From contig OX419761.1 in NCBI GenBank assembly GCA_948567375.1, positions 9,152,243 through 9,216,242 on the forward strand: DNA of 64,000 nt, in the 5' to 3' direction. Shown here one piece after another: positions 1 to 11,699 of the stretch (position 1 is the stretch's first letter; each line of letters begins with the position of its first letter). The stretch is from Lunularia cruciata. Its lineage: Eukaryota > Streptophyta > Marchantiopsida > Lunulariales > Lunulariaceae. The notes below the pieces were generated by a model. It worked only from the letters and a program-made list of their open reading frames with translations. It ran no database searches and was not told where the DNA came from. The position numbers and the translations under genes are program-made.

Positions 1-578
1 GTCGGGTAAATTTCTCGTACCGAAACTATTATAGCTTAGCTTCATTTCACCTCTTATGGAGCATTATGCTGGTTGACTGTGTTTTACAGCTAACTACAGT
101 ACACTGTTTATACTGCAGTGGCCAGTTGGACAGCCATGCGGCTTCGGGCGGCGGACGTTTAGGGTTTCCGCTGAACAAAGTCCTGCGACACGGACATGGA
201 CCCCTTCGTTCGCGTTGTTAAGTGTTCGTATCGTAGTCTCCACCAACCAAGCTTCAATCCGAGAGGTATTGTGCGTTGACACTGCTTACTACGATTACAT
301 TATTGCCGGCCGCTTTTCTCTCGATCGAAACCATCTCATTCATGCAGTTGTTAGTTTTGTGCTGAAAGGTCGTTAGATGTTAGAGGCCTCTTGTATGAAG
401 ATAGCTTATCATCGTCGATGTCGATGAGTATCGAGGAACCTGCCATATTCAAACACCGCCCGATTCATATGGCAGTAGACAGGGTTTGTCTGACCTGTTG
501 TTTGTGTGTGTAGCCCCTTTAAAGTAGTCGACTGTATTGAGTCGTTTCCCTTTCGGAATAGGTTTCTGTATACAGTAG
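1..578. other. Unassigned sequence, no gene recognised
   Basis: No reading frame here resembles a known protein. Minus-strand ORFs of 62-99 codons overlap the stretch in several frames without a consistent pattern. The composition is less AT-rich than the DNA at 5-13 kb, which fits old genic DNA. It may be the upstream part of the coding relic that starts near 579. Confidence 0.4.
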
Positions 579-1141
579 AATGAAAGGTTTGAAGGTGATC
601 CAAGTGTCATAGATGGTGATGTTCTAATTCGCAGCATTTCGCAAGATACTCTTGAGAATCTGGATGATGAATCAGTTCCAATCACGACGGTCATCAGAGC
701 TCTCGAGCACTGTTGATAATCACTGGTTATTACTTTCTGACAGCTCATTGTACCTCCAGTTGAATCCTATCCCGCGTAAGGTTGCCGAACCTAAATTATC
801 TCCGCAACCTAGTCCGGAAACCCCTCTGTGAACCTCCTTTCTTTGTTTGAAGAGGGTGATTAGAACCAAACATCATTCAACACTTGGACTGAAATTCGTG
901 AGGAGAACCTGTCTGCGTTCTTTCTAACTCTTTGAGGAGAAAAGTAACCCATGTTTATTTCAGATGATGATTAAACCACACAAATCTTAGGACACCTTCC
1001 TACACAACTTCAAACACTGTGGATGAGAGTGAAAGTTAACCTGATGACACTGGCAGTCCGGATTCCCGTGTTCAAAGTAACTTGTTCTCAGAGATCACTC
1101 AGTTCCCAGAGGACCTACTCCGAAGATGTTCCAAAAATTAA
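579..1141 (+). pseudogene. Decayed coding relic, family not recognised
   Basis: Four consecutive coding-like stretches lie on this strand in changing frames: 579-716 (containing DGDVLIRSISQDTLENLDDE), 742-831 (LNPIPRKVAEPKLSPQPSPE), 852-935 (NTWTEIREENLSAFFLTL, one internal stop) and 998-1141 (PDDTGSPDSRVQSNLFSEIT, one internal stop). The Ser/Asp/Glu/Pro-rich composition looks like protein rather than chance ORFs. A pyrimidine-rich tract ending in AG (561-575) precedes the first stretch and could be an old splice acceptor. I read this as an exon cluster of a dead host gene, but I do not recognise the family. Short chance ORFs remain possible. Confidence 0.3.
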
Positions 1142-1608
1142 CGAGGAAGAAGTCGATCGGCAGTCGATCTAAAATGTACTTCAACTCTTCTGGACACTAA
1201 CAGCTTGAGGTATCCTGGAGGGGGAGACCACTTTTCCAAATAGAACTGGGAACCGATCATTAGGACCACGTTCACTAATATGAATTAACCTCGATGACGA
1301 GCACTGAAAGCGAGTAATATATGGACAAACTACGGAGCCAGATCCACAACCGATTGGTCCGGTTTGGCAAATATGGGCCCGGTACGGAGGACGAATTTTA
1401 ACACTATCGCGGTGCGCACCAATTCGTGTGCGGATAATGACCCTCCGCCGCAGACAGAGAAGACTCCAATTTTCATCCTCGGTTGTACAGGAAGCTGACT
1501 GTTCATGTGTTTCGTGGAGACATGATCAAGGAAGCAACATCCTGCGGCAGGTCGTTGCGGAGTAAGAGCCAGGGAAATTATGGCCACCAAAAACAAAGCC
1601 AGCGATAA
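1142..1608. other. Unassigned flank of the LINE 3' end
   Basis: A minus-strand ORF at 1330-1662 encodes a hydrophobic stretch, but its first 18 or so codons lie in the 3' tail of the neighbouring LINE, so it is probably not a gene. Nothing else is recognised. Confidence 0.4.
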
Positions 1609-4600
1609 GAGAGAAGGTGACCACGTAGAATACAAGAAGGATGGGAAGACCCCATCAAGCATGACAAGCGAGAGACAAAAGAGGTAAAACGGGGCTATGC
1701 TCCCATAGTATCTATATGAGAAGTCTTCCTTACCGCACCTAAGATATATGAGCTATGCAAGGTGTAAGGTCTTTACAATTTGCAAGCTATGAAAACATTC
1801 AAAAAAGCATCACCTAGAGTGATTGCTCTTTTATGAATTGCACCACCCAATGCTCTCTGTAGAGTAATGAACACACCCTGTCTAAAGTATGATATAAAAT
1901 ATGAGAAGGAGAGTGATACCCCTAACATCTAATATGATAAGCTCTTGCTCACTCCTTGACAAATATGTCAGACGTTATATCAGTCGCTCCATATCTCCAA
2001 GGCTAGAGGAACAAAGAGGTGATGTCATTACATACCCCTATACTTGAAGACCTTGTGTGCGGTTGCACCGCTTGCATCCAAGAGGATGAGTAATCACTCC
2101 TGCCAAAACTGCATCACGTGTAGGGTCTATAATCACAACATCGCCACCATCACCTGATCATTTGAGACCAAGTATAAGTCTACTATGACATATGTTGTCT
2201 ACAAAGAATATGGACGCTCCCTCTAAGCAAGGATCCACTCTCTCATGCCATAGCAAACACTATATCTCTGATGGCATCATGGATAGCTATCCTTATCCTC
2301 CATAAGGACATCGTGTCATATGGATTGTTGCTACATCTAGTGTAGAACCATACTCATAAGTGAGTAAGAAAGATACATACATGTGGACCAAACCTAGGTG
2401 GAACCTTGTTGTTGTAGAGAAAGTGGTTGGTTCCATTCAAAATGCCCTAATGCACAGTTGAGCTAGGATCCAAGAGCCTGCACCCTTGCCAGATCAAGAA
2501 TGAAGATGTGCTCTAGTGGCCCAAGGAATGAACGAGTCAACTAAGAGAAAATGTAGCATATGCTAACATTGTCGCTCCATCAAAGAAGAATGCAAACCTC
2601 TAGTCCAATTTGATAATAGTGAAGCAAAGGATGGAAGGTCCTCCCGTGCTCATGGAGATAGACCATCTCTCACCTATTGCAATAACCCATGGAGACAAAA
2701 GTATTCCTCTTCCACCTCGATCACATAAGTCTCCAAAATTAACCTATCAACAACCACACAACAGGAGGAAAGTAAGGATGTCTAAAGAGCCCGACTACCC
2801 AAAAATGTTATAAGTGCCATCTCCTCCATAGATAATAGGCCTACCCCTACACATGAGATTGGTAGAGATGTTTGTCTACGTGCCAAATCCTCCATTACAC
2901 ACTCAAATGTCCTTGGTCCAATGATATCAGCAAAGGCTCCTATAATCTTCTTATCAAAAGCTCTCAAACAAGATAAGAAAGTCAAGGAAAAGAAAACCTT
3001 GCGGAGAAGGTAAGTTGGTTGATATGCAATACTAGAGAAGAGTATACTAGATGCAACCTGCATATCTCTTAATAGAGGAAGGTCATCCACATAGAGAATA
3101 TCCTCTATAAGGATAGCATTTAAGAAGCATGTGATAAAATCCATGGATCCTATTGGCACTCCAAGAATACGTAGTCCATATGTAGATGTGATACACCCCT
3201 TTGGAAGCTCATAGTGAGGAGGGATATTTGACCGGGATCATGCTCTATATTTTGACACCTTGACTCTCAAGCCTACAAGATGTAGCTCGGTAGTCAAGTG
3301 ATCAAAGGCTTGCTTAATCTGATCTATGGGACCCATAATGTGTGTATTGTCTACTAAGGAGTGAAATACACAACCTGGCATGGCCAAAGTAGTAGATAAG
3401 AGAGCTTTGAAGTAAGCCATCACAAACACAAGTCCCCCTTGAAGGATCTCCTTATCATGTACTAACAATTGACTTTAAGACAGTGACTCCCTCTTGTGAC
3501 CACCCATGCAAATAGTAAAGGGAAGCAAGAGAGCCATAGAACAATTGCACAAAGGTAATGAGACTCTTCAAGAATCCATTAGCCTCCCTTAGCTCTCTAA
3601 AGATGGATGCTCAAGAGACACTATTAGGACAACCTACTTTAGATGGGTATCTAGGAGTGCCATGATGCATAGAGAAATAGCCTCATAACTTCCAAGTGTA
3701 GCTACTCCAAATTGATGTGGACTAAGGTGCTCTTGGAAGTGAGATCAATGTTAAAGAACAATGGTGCAACTAACCAAGCACCAAAAGATCCCTCCAATAG
3801 CAATTGGTCTAATGCTCCAATGCTCTTCTACATTGCAAGACGTAGACTAGCCTCTAGCACCCAACTGATTGATAAAGGAATACCTCTCCTTGGTATTGCT
3901 ATAGCCACCTAAAATAGCTTGGTAAATCCACTAGAAGGATCATTTGCCTAAAAGCAATCTCTAAGATGCTCATATACCATCTCTAACAAGTCTCTTGAGG
4001 AGAGATGAGAGATAGTGCACAATGCTTGTGCAAAAAGCAACCTATCAAGACATAAAAGCTGCATAGGCTTATAATCTAAGACATCTAATGGTACTGCTTC
4101 TCCTATCATAAGATATAGTGAGCATAGAGAAGAGATAGTCTCATCAATGGGACTAGCCATAGACAAATAGTGTAGAGCTTGTGCTACTCTACTAAACTCT
4201 CATGCTTGACCCAATGTACTACAATGTTGTAATCAAGTGGGCTCCATGGTATCTTGTAACAAAATTTGTCTTTTAAAACATCCAGCCTTAACCAACTCTT
4301 CTTGTAAGGAAGTCCAATCTCCTGTTTGGAATTGATGAAATCTAGCAGCCACCTCTCTATGTCCCATATGTCTCCCTCTAGCATAAGAAAGATACCATCG
4401 AGGGAGTAAGAGGAATAAGAACCATGCTAACTTATCCAAGGGATCGTGTGCCAAACAATCAAGTAGTAAGCAAAAGCTTGTTTAGCCTCATCATGGAGTG
4501 TACGGAGTAGCCTATGTTATAAAAGTAGACATGGAAAACTAGTCTCAAATAACCTCAAAATACAACCCGCCAAAGATGCTAACCATTCCCACAACTTGAT

Positions 4601-4735
4601 CAATATCCTTGGAACAGTCAACAAAGGGATAAAAGAAGTGTGCATAATCTCAAGTATCATCACTGTCGATGTGGTTGCTTGCCTCACATGAGCATCCCAA
4701 TTGGTCCAAAGATAGTCCTTGTGCATCCTTCTCAC
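1609..4735 (-). mobile_element. Decayed non-LTR retrotransposon (LINE)
   Basis: This minus-strand element contains, in 5' to 3' order, ill-defined N-terminal pieces (4735-3948), reverse transcriptase palm and thumb (about 3900-2782), a C-terminal piece with VVIIDPTRDAVLAGVITHPL (about 2170-2080) and an untranslated tail ending near 1609. The last 600 bases match, in the opposite orientation, the short LINE copy at 23.49-24.01 kb. The shared tail includes the sequence around CTTGATGGGGTCTTCCCATC. Stops and frameshifts interrupt every domain, so it is not autonomous. The 5' boundary is uncertain, and no target duplication could be placed for this copy. Confidence 0.75.
2782..3470 (-). pseudogene. 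LINE reverse transcriptase, palm/thumb remnant
   Basis: The upper ORF (3238-3468) holds LVDNTHIMGPIDQIKQAFDH followed by LVGLRVKVSKYRA. This corresponds to the catalytic (A/V)DDTH box and downstream helix of plant non-LTR reverse transcriptases. The second catalytic Asp is replaced by Asn (DNTH). After a frameshift the lower ORF (about 3220-2782) continues with GLRILGVPIGSMDFITCF and ALDKK-like thumb sequence, ending RRQTSLPISCVGVGLLSMEE. Just upstream, around 3430-3560, a frame reads FVQLFYGSLASLYYLHGW and then GDP, matching the usual GDPLG region. The family assignment rests on remembered motif layout and has not been searched. Confidence 0.75.
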
Positions 4736-5332
4736 ATGGGTCTTTGCCCCTTGTGATGTAAAGCGTCAATGACACACCAAGCATGGTGTATCCCAAGCCG
4801 CTCTAAGCGGTCTCACATGGGGAAGTGTAGCCATAGCTACCACAAGAATAACAATTGTAACACGTAATTCTCCTCTCTATATCTCTCCATACTTGCAAAA
4901 CAACACACCCTCACACCCCCAATTCACATGAGTAAATACAATCTCTCTAAACTTTAAAAACTTTAAACTCTCATAACTTTTAATTTCCATCTCAAAAGTT
5001 TTAAACTAAATTCCCATGGAACTCAAGCATGAATACCTAAGGATTAGGAATGAAAATTCCTGATCTATCACTCTCAATGTGAATTAGTCACTCTAAACCC
5101 TAAAAAACCTAAAAGTACTCATAAATTTTTATTGAAATTCTCCATAGCCTTCAATCTAGGTACCAATAGAACCAAAATTGAAAAATGAACAAAATCTACT
5201 ATTCACTCATGTGAGGTATATAGATGAGCTCTCTAAAGCTCTAGAATATCCTCTCATCATTTCTTCCTCTCTCATTTCTCTCCTCTCTTGTTCCACTCAA
5301 TGAAAATGGAGAGATGAGAGATGGCCTACACA
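4736..5332. other. AT-rich sequence, nothing recognised
   Basis: Contains a CCCCTTG-rich patch at 4745-4830 and long T/A-rich tracts. No ORF longer than chance and no repeat ends were seen. It could include the lost 5' end of the LINE. Confidence 0.4.
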
Positions 5333-5590
5333 ACTATTTTACTAAATCAACCTACCCTAGTCTACACAACTTGAAAGTTAGTAAATCAATTGTTTCATGA
5401 AATACTAATATACAAAGGGGATTGTTAACAATTAACAAAATTAACAACCCTACTTTCCTAAATCAACTTGCATTAGTCTTTACAACTAGTCTACACATCT
5501 TGGATGAAGTAAAATAATTATATCATGAAATAGAAATATGCAAAGAGGATTTTTATATATACACCACTATTTTGATAAATAAACATACTC
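5333..5590. repeat. Diverged tandem repeat, period about 115 bp
   Basis: Two and a partial third copy begin at 5333, 5447 and 5563. Each starts with a variant of ACTATTTTACTAAATCAAC and contains AGTCTACACAACT and CATGAAATA-like blocks. The copies differ at many positions, so the duplication is old. It does not appear to be coding. Confidence 0.6.
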
Positions 5591-6118
5591 TAATCTACTA
5601 TACGGGAAGTCACTATAACTTTGAATTGTTGAGGTACTATCGCATTAATGAAATTCATGTGAGTCCAACAATACCACAAAGATCATGCTTGACTAAGAAG
5701 ACAAGAAAAAGAAGAAGTTTGGATTGGCTTGATTGTCTATGGTAAAGAAGCTTGTTCTTCATTCAAACAAGCTATGGAGCAATGAAAGATGAATACTCAT
5801 GTAGATGCAAATTTACTAACTCATTGAGTTTATCTTAGATCCCCGCAGCTAAGCATTCTCATGGAAAGTATATTTAATCCTAAAACTGGTTTTGCAGCAA
5901 GATTGGTGGTCTCTTTTCAAATAAGAATGCAATTTTGAAGCTCATACCCCTATATGGATGAAACAAGTTCTTTTTGTGGTCCTTGCAATTTCAGGACTTT
6001 CTGTTTTATTGGATTGTTTGAGTGGCTATGCTATTTTTAGAAAGATTGTCTCTTGTTTTGGCTGAGGTAGCTTACTCAAAGATTGAATTGATTGAATGGA
6101 TGAAGGACACTCATGAAT
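5591..6118. other. AT-rich sequence, nothing recognised
   Basis: No domain-bearing ORF, no LTR end and no RNA gene was seen. The right edge runs directly into the hairpin at 6119. Confidence 0.4.
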
Positions 6119-6226
6119 GAAATTTACAATTAATGGTCCATACATGTTCCTTGCAAAATTGAACATTCCTTTCATCTCATATCAGTTTGGCAAGGAATAT
6201 GTCTGGCACCATTAATTGTAAATTTC
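6119..6226. other. Long imperfect hairpin, possible miRNA precursor
   Basis: The arms 6119-6162 and 6182-6226 are complementary over about 44 positions with one bulge and a few scattered mismatches, separated by a 19-nt loop. The outer part of the stem (GAAATTTACAATTAATGGT) pairs perfectly. The inner part around TTCCTTGC and GCAAGGAA has dispersed mismatches. Stem length, loop size and mismatch pattern fit a plant miRNA precursor. No arm resembles a conserved miRNA that I know. A foldback MITE is the main alternative, but I found no flanking duplication. Confidence 0.4.
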
Positions 6227-6392
6227 ACCTTCCAATGCTTAGGCCCAACTTGAGTTCTCTTACCTTGTCACTCCTTTTTGGAGCTCTGCATGCTAGTGTC
6301 TATCTGAATTCTAAAAATAGCTAGAGTTCAAATGGTTTATCTAAATGAAAGAACATAACACAAAGAGTTCTCTGTCAAATATGGGAATTGCT

Positions 6393-6550
6393 ATAAAATA
6401 GGGAATTGTTAAATACACCACACTTTTTACTAAATACACCACAGCTAGTGTCTCTTTGAAGTGATGCATCGGTATCTTCTAAGAATATTACACACTAGCT
6501 GTGGTGTATTTAGTAAAAATTATGGTGTATTTAACAATTCCCATAAAATA
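6393..6550. mobile_element. MITE with 50-bp inverted repeats and 8-bp TSD
   Basis: The element spans 6401-6542. Its terminal inverted repeats (6401-6450 and 6493-6542) start GGGAATTGTTAAATACACCA and match at 48 of 50 positions by eye. The direct repeat ATAAAATA flanks it on both sides (6393-6400 and 6543-6550). Only about 42 bp of unique sequence lies inside and it has no coding capacity. An 8-bp duplication is typical of the hAT superfamily, but the termini do not start with the usual CA(G), so the superfamily is left open. Near-identical arms suggest that it is young. Confidence 0.85.
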
Positions 6551-7720
6551 TGCTACCTAAATGCTGCTCAAAACTAATGGAGAAATTTAGAAAAGAATAG
6601 GCAAAAAAGTAGATAGGCAATCATAGTAAGCTTTCATGAAAGCACTAACATTAGTGGTTTCATGAATGCCAAAATAGTTGGGAAAATGCCAATTACCCTT
6701 GAACCATTTTTTTGGTTTAAAATCTCATGAGTGTTGACTCAAACTTGATTGCTTCCAAAAGTGCTGTTCAAAATGGTAGTAATGAGAAGCAAAGTGGCAT
6801 AAAAAATTTCCTAGAAACCAACAATATCATGGAGGAGCATCTATAGGAGCATTTGAAAGGTAGAAAGAATAAATTATTCCCTAAAGATAATAAGGAAGTA
6901 ATTGGACAAAAATATACATTAAAAAAAGTATAAACCATGTATAATAAAATGATGCATAATAAGAAGCACAAGCAAGGAAGAGAATTTGCAAGGTAAAAGG
7001 AATAAATGATTCATTGGAGACAACATGGAAGTAATTGGACAAACATGTGCATTGAAAATATAGAATAGAAACTATACACAACTAAAGTATGCATAATAGG
7101 AACCACAAGCAAGGAAAGCATTCAAGGCGCACCTTGGATTTACTTGAAAGAAAATTTAGATTAGTTAAGAAGAAAAATTGCAAAGATGGCAATGAGAAAA
7201 AATAGCTTAAACAAGAGAGACATGCAAAAGAAAATAATTGTGAAGAGCAATACAAGTGGAGAGATCATTGAAAAATAGGAAGAGGTGATTTCATATATTT
7301 AGTGATGAATATGAAACCCTTTTGTTGGCCAAAAGATAACATTGGTTTATACAACTAACTACTATGATCAAAATAATATCCTAATGATTGGTGAAGTATG
7401 ATAAGCTCAAGCATCTCTATCATATTCTAATTAATCTTTGGAAGTTGGTACCATTATTGCTTCTATCTATGTATCCAAGCAACTAGCAAAGTGACCAATG
7501 GTATTAGCTTGATCCATATCATGTCATAGATCTCATAAAACATTGCAAAGCATCCATCTATCACAACAAAGAAGACAAGAAAGACAATTATCTCACCTAT
7601 GTTATCAATAACTTGGACTAAATGACCACAACATGTAGCTAATGCTCACTGTGTACATCTAAACCTTGACCAACTTTTTTTAACATTAAGATGATGATCA
7701 ATTAAATGGGTCAGATTTCA
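6551..7720. other. AT-rich sequence, nothing recognised
   Basis: The minus-strand hydrophobic ORFs at 6768-7081 are the complement of A-rich DNA and carry no recognisable domain. A weak internal duplication is visible between 6835-6970 and 6970-7100 (GGTAGAAAGAATAAAT-like and GGTAAAAGGAATAAAT-like segments followed by AAGTAATTGGACAAA). This suggests an old tandem copy of about 130 bp. Confidence 0.4.
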
Positions 7721-7916
7721 AACATGTTAATAATCAGACAATAAATAAACTAGTGTAAGTAAATAGACACTATTTCATATAATGCAAGATGTTGAAGAGC
7801 ATATTGGATTACATTTCCAACGAGTTAGTATCCAGACAATCAATGAACAAGTATAAGTAAATATACCCTATTTCATATAATGCAAGATGTTTAAGAGCGT
7901 ATTAGAGAAACTAGAT
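7721..7916. repeat. Two-copy tandem duplication, period about 98 bp
   Basis: CAGACAATAAATAAACTAG at 7735 is repeated in diverged form from 7833. The segment TATTTCATATAATGCAAGAT occurs in both copies. The copies are noncoding and differ by several substitutions. Confidence 0.65.
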
Positions 7917-8950
7917 ATCATCATTATTAGATATGATGATATGTGAGTTGTGACAACACAATGTTGTACTTTGAAGTATATAAATAAGAAATAGTTTATT
8001 CACATAGAGATACAATTCAAAAATAAATAGATTTGAAGAGAAATGTAATTATTGTAGTTAATATTATTTTCATTTAACCTCTTGGGTAGGAACAACTCGT
8101 AGAAGAGGGAACTATCACCAATTGCATTGCACTATGGCAAAACAATTATAAAAATCCAAACTAACTTTCAAATTAGCTAAATGCCAACTATTTCTTGAAG
8201 CTGACCATCTAGTCACTTCAAAGAGGCTCTTCAACTACTAAGTATACAACTCTAAAGAATGTGTTCTACCCTTCACAAGAGGCACAACTACAATGGTAAA
8301 TCTTTGCTTTTCAATTTGTGGTACTTTCAACACTACAACTCAATTAAGGGCTCTCAAGGCATTGCTCCATTCCTTTAGTACTAACAATGATCCTAGACAC
8401 TAGCCTCAAGTACTAGTGATCACACACAGTCAACTACTTTTGTTCCTAATATGATTTTTCTCACAACTACTCATTGAAGACTCACTACTAATACTCAAAA
8501 TTCAACATAAGCAACAAAGAGCTCCTAGCTCTCTTACATGGACTAAATGAGTATTTAGAATGAAAAAAGCCTTAAATATCTTCTCTTCCTCCTAGCCAAA
8601 GAAATCTAAAGATTGTGGAAGTGCCCATATCTAATAAAATTGCACTACTTACATTTGAATTGTACAATCAAGATTTTAATATCCTATCTTTCCTAATCTG
8701 CTAATTTGTACACTACTAAAACTTTAACACATTTTTGAGGAGTGTGTTTAAATTCCATTTGAACAAACTCTAGTTTGTCCTCTTTGGACTCCTACTTCAA
8801 GGATTTCACAACTAAGAAGATATGTATAATGGACGAATCTTCATTCAATGGAAGACTTTTTGTACTACTCTATTGCAAAGAATTACCTTCACCTACAGAT
8901 TTCCTAAGGAGACTTTCAGTTCTCTTCTTGTAGTCTATAATTGTGCTACA
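7917..8950. other. AT-rich sequence, nothing recognised
   Basis: No recognisable coding region, LTR end or RNA gene was found. Confidence 0.4.
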
Positions 8951-8956
8951 AGTTTC

Positions 8957-10560
8957 CTAAAGCTTCCTATCTATGTGCTCCCTTAGCTTCAATGATATTC
9001 TCTCTAACTTTGGATTTTTGTATACATGCTCATTGAGAGTTTGAGCATATAACTTGAGCTCATGGATCTTTTCCTTTGTAAATTTACCCTTTGTAGCTTC
9101 TTTGTGGAGCTCTAGCATCTGGCCCATAATCTTCTCTAATTCTTGAGTAATCCTAACCACTCCTTCCTTTGAAAGTTTATGAGTTCCATAAATTTCACTG
9201 ATATTGTCATCCATCATCTTTGCTCTGGATGTGGCTCTATTATCTTTTGCCTCTTGTAGTTCATTCTACAAGGCCTATATGTGGATAGCTACTTCCTTTT
9301 GATATTTAGCAATTTGCAGCTCTAGAGTGATAATGTTAAATATCTCATTGGCCAATTTTTTTTCATGAGTGTCTTCTCTTCTTCTCTTCTTTTATAGCTA
9401 ACTTTTGTGTTCCTATTGCCTTTGCTTCCCTTTTATCTGAAGAGCTCTCAACTTTTCCTACATTCTTTGAACATCTTCTTCATAGGTCTTTTGCTCTGCC
9501 ACCAATGAGGCACTTTGAATTCATGATTCTTTTGTACTAATGTGTTTACCTTCTTGTACTCATATTTGTACATACTTCTTACCTGCTCCAAATCTTCTTT
9601 TCCCTTGACTATCTTTGCCTTTGCTACATACTTGCTTGAGTGTAGATGCTTCACTAATAAGTATAGTCCATTTTATTGGATCATTCTTCATGTATTGAGG
9701 GAGAATCATCTATAAGAACATAAGATCTAACCCTACTAATTCACTAGGAAGTCTGCCCCATACACCACAAGTAGTTCAAAAATTGCTTTGGTGAAGAAAC
9801 TTGGTTCTTCTTCTTCTTCTTCCATCAAATTTTATTTGGTCCCTTGTAATGTAAGTTTGTCTTCTACTATGTTTTCTTTATTGTATTCTTTTTTTCTTCA
9901 TCTTCATCTTCATCTTCAACTTCCTCCTCATCCTCATGCATAGAAATCTTGAGCATTGGGAGATTTCTTCTTGCTCCCTTTGGTGCCTTCTCTTGAGGTT
10001 CACTTGTAGAAGGTTGCTTCTTCTTCTTTGGGGTGATGATCAACATTGCTTCTCTTAACTTTGAGCCTGGCATTTCTTCTTGATGATTCTTGATCATGGT
10101 CCCTTAGGTTGAGCCAATAAATACTTCTTCATCATGAAATGTGTGCCAAATTGCTACCTCTTATCTTCACTCAACAAGTTCAACTCCATATAGAAGTGAA
10201 TTGTAAATGGAACAACATAGGTAGCTCCTTAGTCTTCCTCAAGTTCCTTGATCATGGAGCATTCATGGTAACAAAACATATCTGCACAATTGATAAAATT
10301 TCCTCTAAATACTTGCTCAAAGAATATTGCCTAGCCAATCATCAAATAGGTGGTTTATTTTAGACAAAACAACCTCATAATAGAATGAACATGGTATCTA
10401 CAAGTAGAATCCTTGTAAGTATGAAACTTCTAGCTATTTCCCTTTTCACTCTTCTTTGCAAAGGAATTCTTGATGGCTATAGGAAACTTGGTTCCCATCT
10501 TCCCAAATTTAATATCCATTCTCATAGTTCCTAGAGAACCTAAATCTCTTTTTAGCACCA
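8957..10560 (-). pseudogene. Decayed Lys/Glu-rich coding region, unknown family
   Basis: On the minus strand a chain of coding-like pieces runs from about 10560 to 8957 with frame changes and stops. In order: GTMRMDIKFGKMGTKFPIAI, then NFINCADMFCYHECSMIKEL (about 10270), then YVVPFTIHFYMELNLLSEDK, a Lys/Pro region with an acidic EDEDEDEE run (10097-9867), a basic piece with VPHWWQSKRPMKKMF (9654-9448) and a helical piece with ITQELEKIMGQMLELHKEAT (9217-8957). The last two have coiled-coil-like composition. Total original length would be about 500 residues. I do not recognise it. It lies downstream of, and in the same direction as, the FAR1/MULE relic, so it may be transposon cargo or a gag-like protein. 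Confidence 0.35.
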
Positions 10561-11690
10561 TTCTTTAGTACTCATCTATCCAACTATAAGGATTGCCACA
10601 AGATCTCTAATTTTTCACTCATCTCTTATCCATATTTTTTGAATGATTGTGGGTGAACCTACTTCCTAGTGTTGAAGCAAAAACATCAATGCTTGCCTTG
10701 GACTAGATCATTCCAAACTCTCAATGCAAATTTGTCAATTCTTGGATATTGAAGGATTTCTTCAAAATCCTTCCTCATTGTCTTATTTATTTGGCCATAT
10801 TGCTATCAAAGGTGCTTTGGCTATGAAGAGATTGACAACTACAATGAGAAAGACAACTCAAACACTCTTTGGAAAACTTATTACAAAAGATACTAGCAAA
10901 AGTGAAACAAATCAATTAGCAATTGATTATATACTCAAGCTTCTCATATAATAGTTATTAATGGGTAAGCCATCACTCTCCACACATACAAACCCTCCAA
11001 AATATGTCATTAGTTCAGGGTGGTAGGTCGTTATCCTTCTGATGGTGCCATTCAAATCATCATATGGTCATTGATTCTGACATTCTTTGTATCCAAAGAT
11101 TCTTTATACTTGTGTTCTTTATACCAATCCCTTCATGGGTTTGACTTCTTTGTGCTTAAACAAGTACATAGATGAACTACAAAGAATACTCATAAAGAGT
11201 TTTCTTACTCTAAAAATGCAATTTACTTGCTGTTCTTTCTTACAAGAAGTAAATTGCAACTTTTTCAAAAAGGTGTGCATCACATGTTCATGTATGCATG
11301 AACAAACAATGTGACTTGATACATAAGAGTGATAAAAGTTAGATGATCCTTTGTATAAAAGGATCTCTTAGTAGTAATGAGAACAACCTTCAAGGCCTGT
11401 AAAAGGAAAATAGTAAAGCCACTATATGTATACAAGCATTTCAGTTCAAGAAAGGTGAAAGTTGCTAAGTAAAAAAATAAACAAATAAATAAGTCTATTT
11501 CAATTTCATCAAATAATGGAAAAGGGAACAAGACATCAATATTCAATATAAGTTAGGGATCCTTGTTGTTATCATGATCTTTACTATGTGAGTGTCTTGA
11601 TTTGATGTGCCCCATATTCTTAGAAGCGCTCAATCTGAATGGTAGCATGGTTGATCTTAAACTTCAAATTACAATAGTATATCACCCTTT
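10561..11690. other. AT-rich sequence, nothing firm
   Basis: Plus-strand ORFs at 10724-10951 and 11087-11314 and a minus-strand hydrophobic ORF at 11280-11546 have no recognisable domain. No repeats with defined ends were seen. Confidence 0.35.
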
Positions 11691-11699
11691 GCAAAAGTC

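Noticed and set aside
1330-1662. Minus-strand 110-aa ORF with a hydrophobic segment resembling a membrane protein
   Set aside because: Its start lies inside the 3' tail of the LINE, shared with the copy at 24.0 kb, so the ORF spans an insertion boundary.
6768-7081. Minus-strand hydrophobic ORFs that look like membrane proteins
   Set aside because: They are the complement of A-rich DNA, with Phe/Leu/Ile/Tyr/Cys codons expected from T-rich composition, and have no conserved motif.
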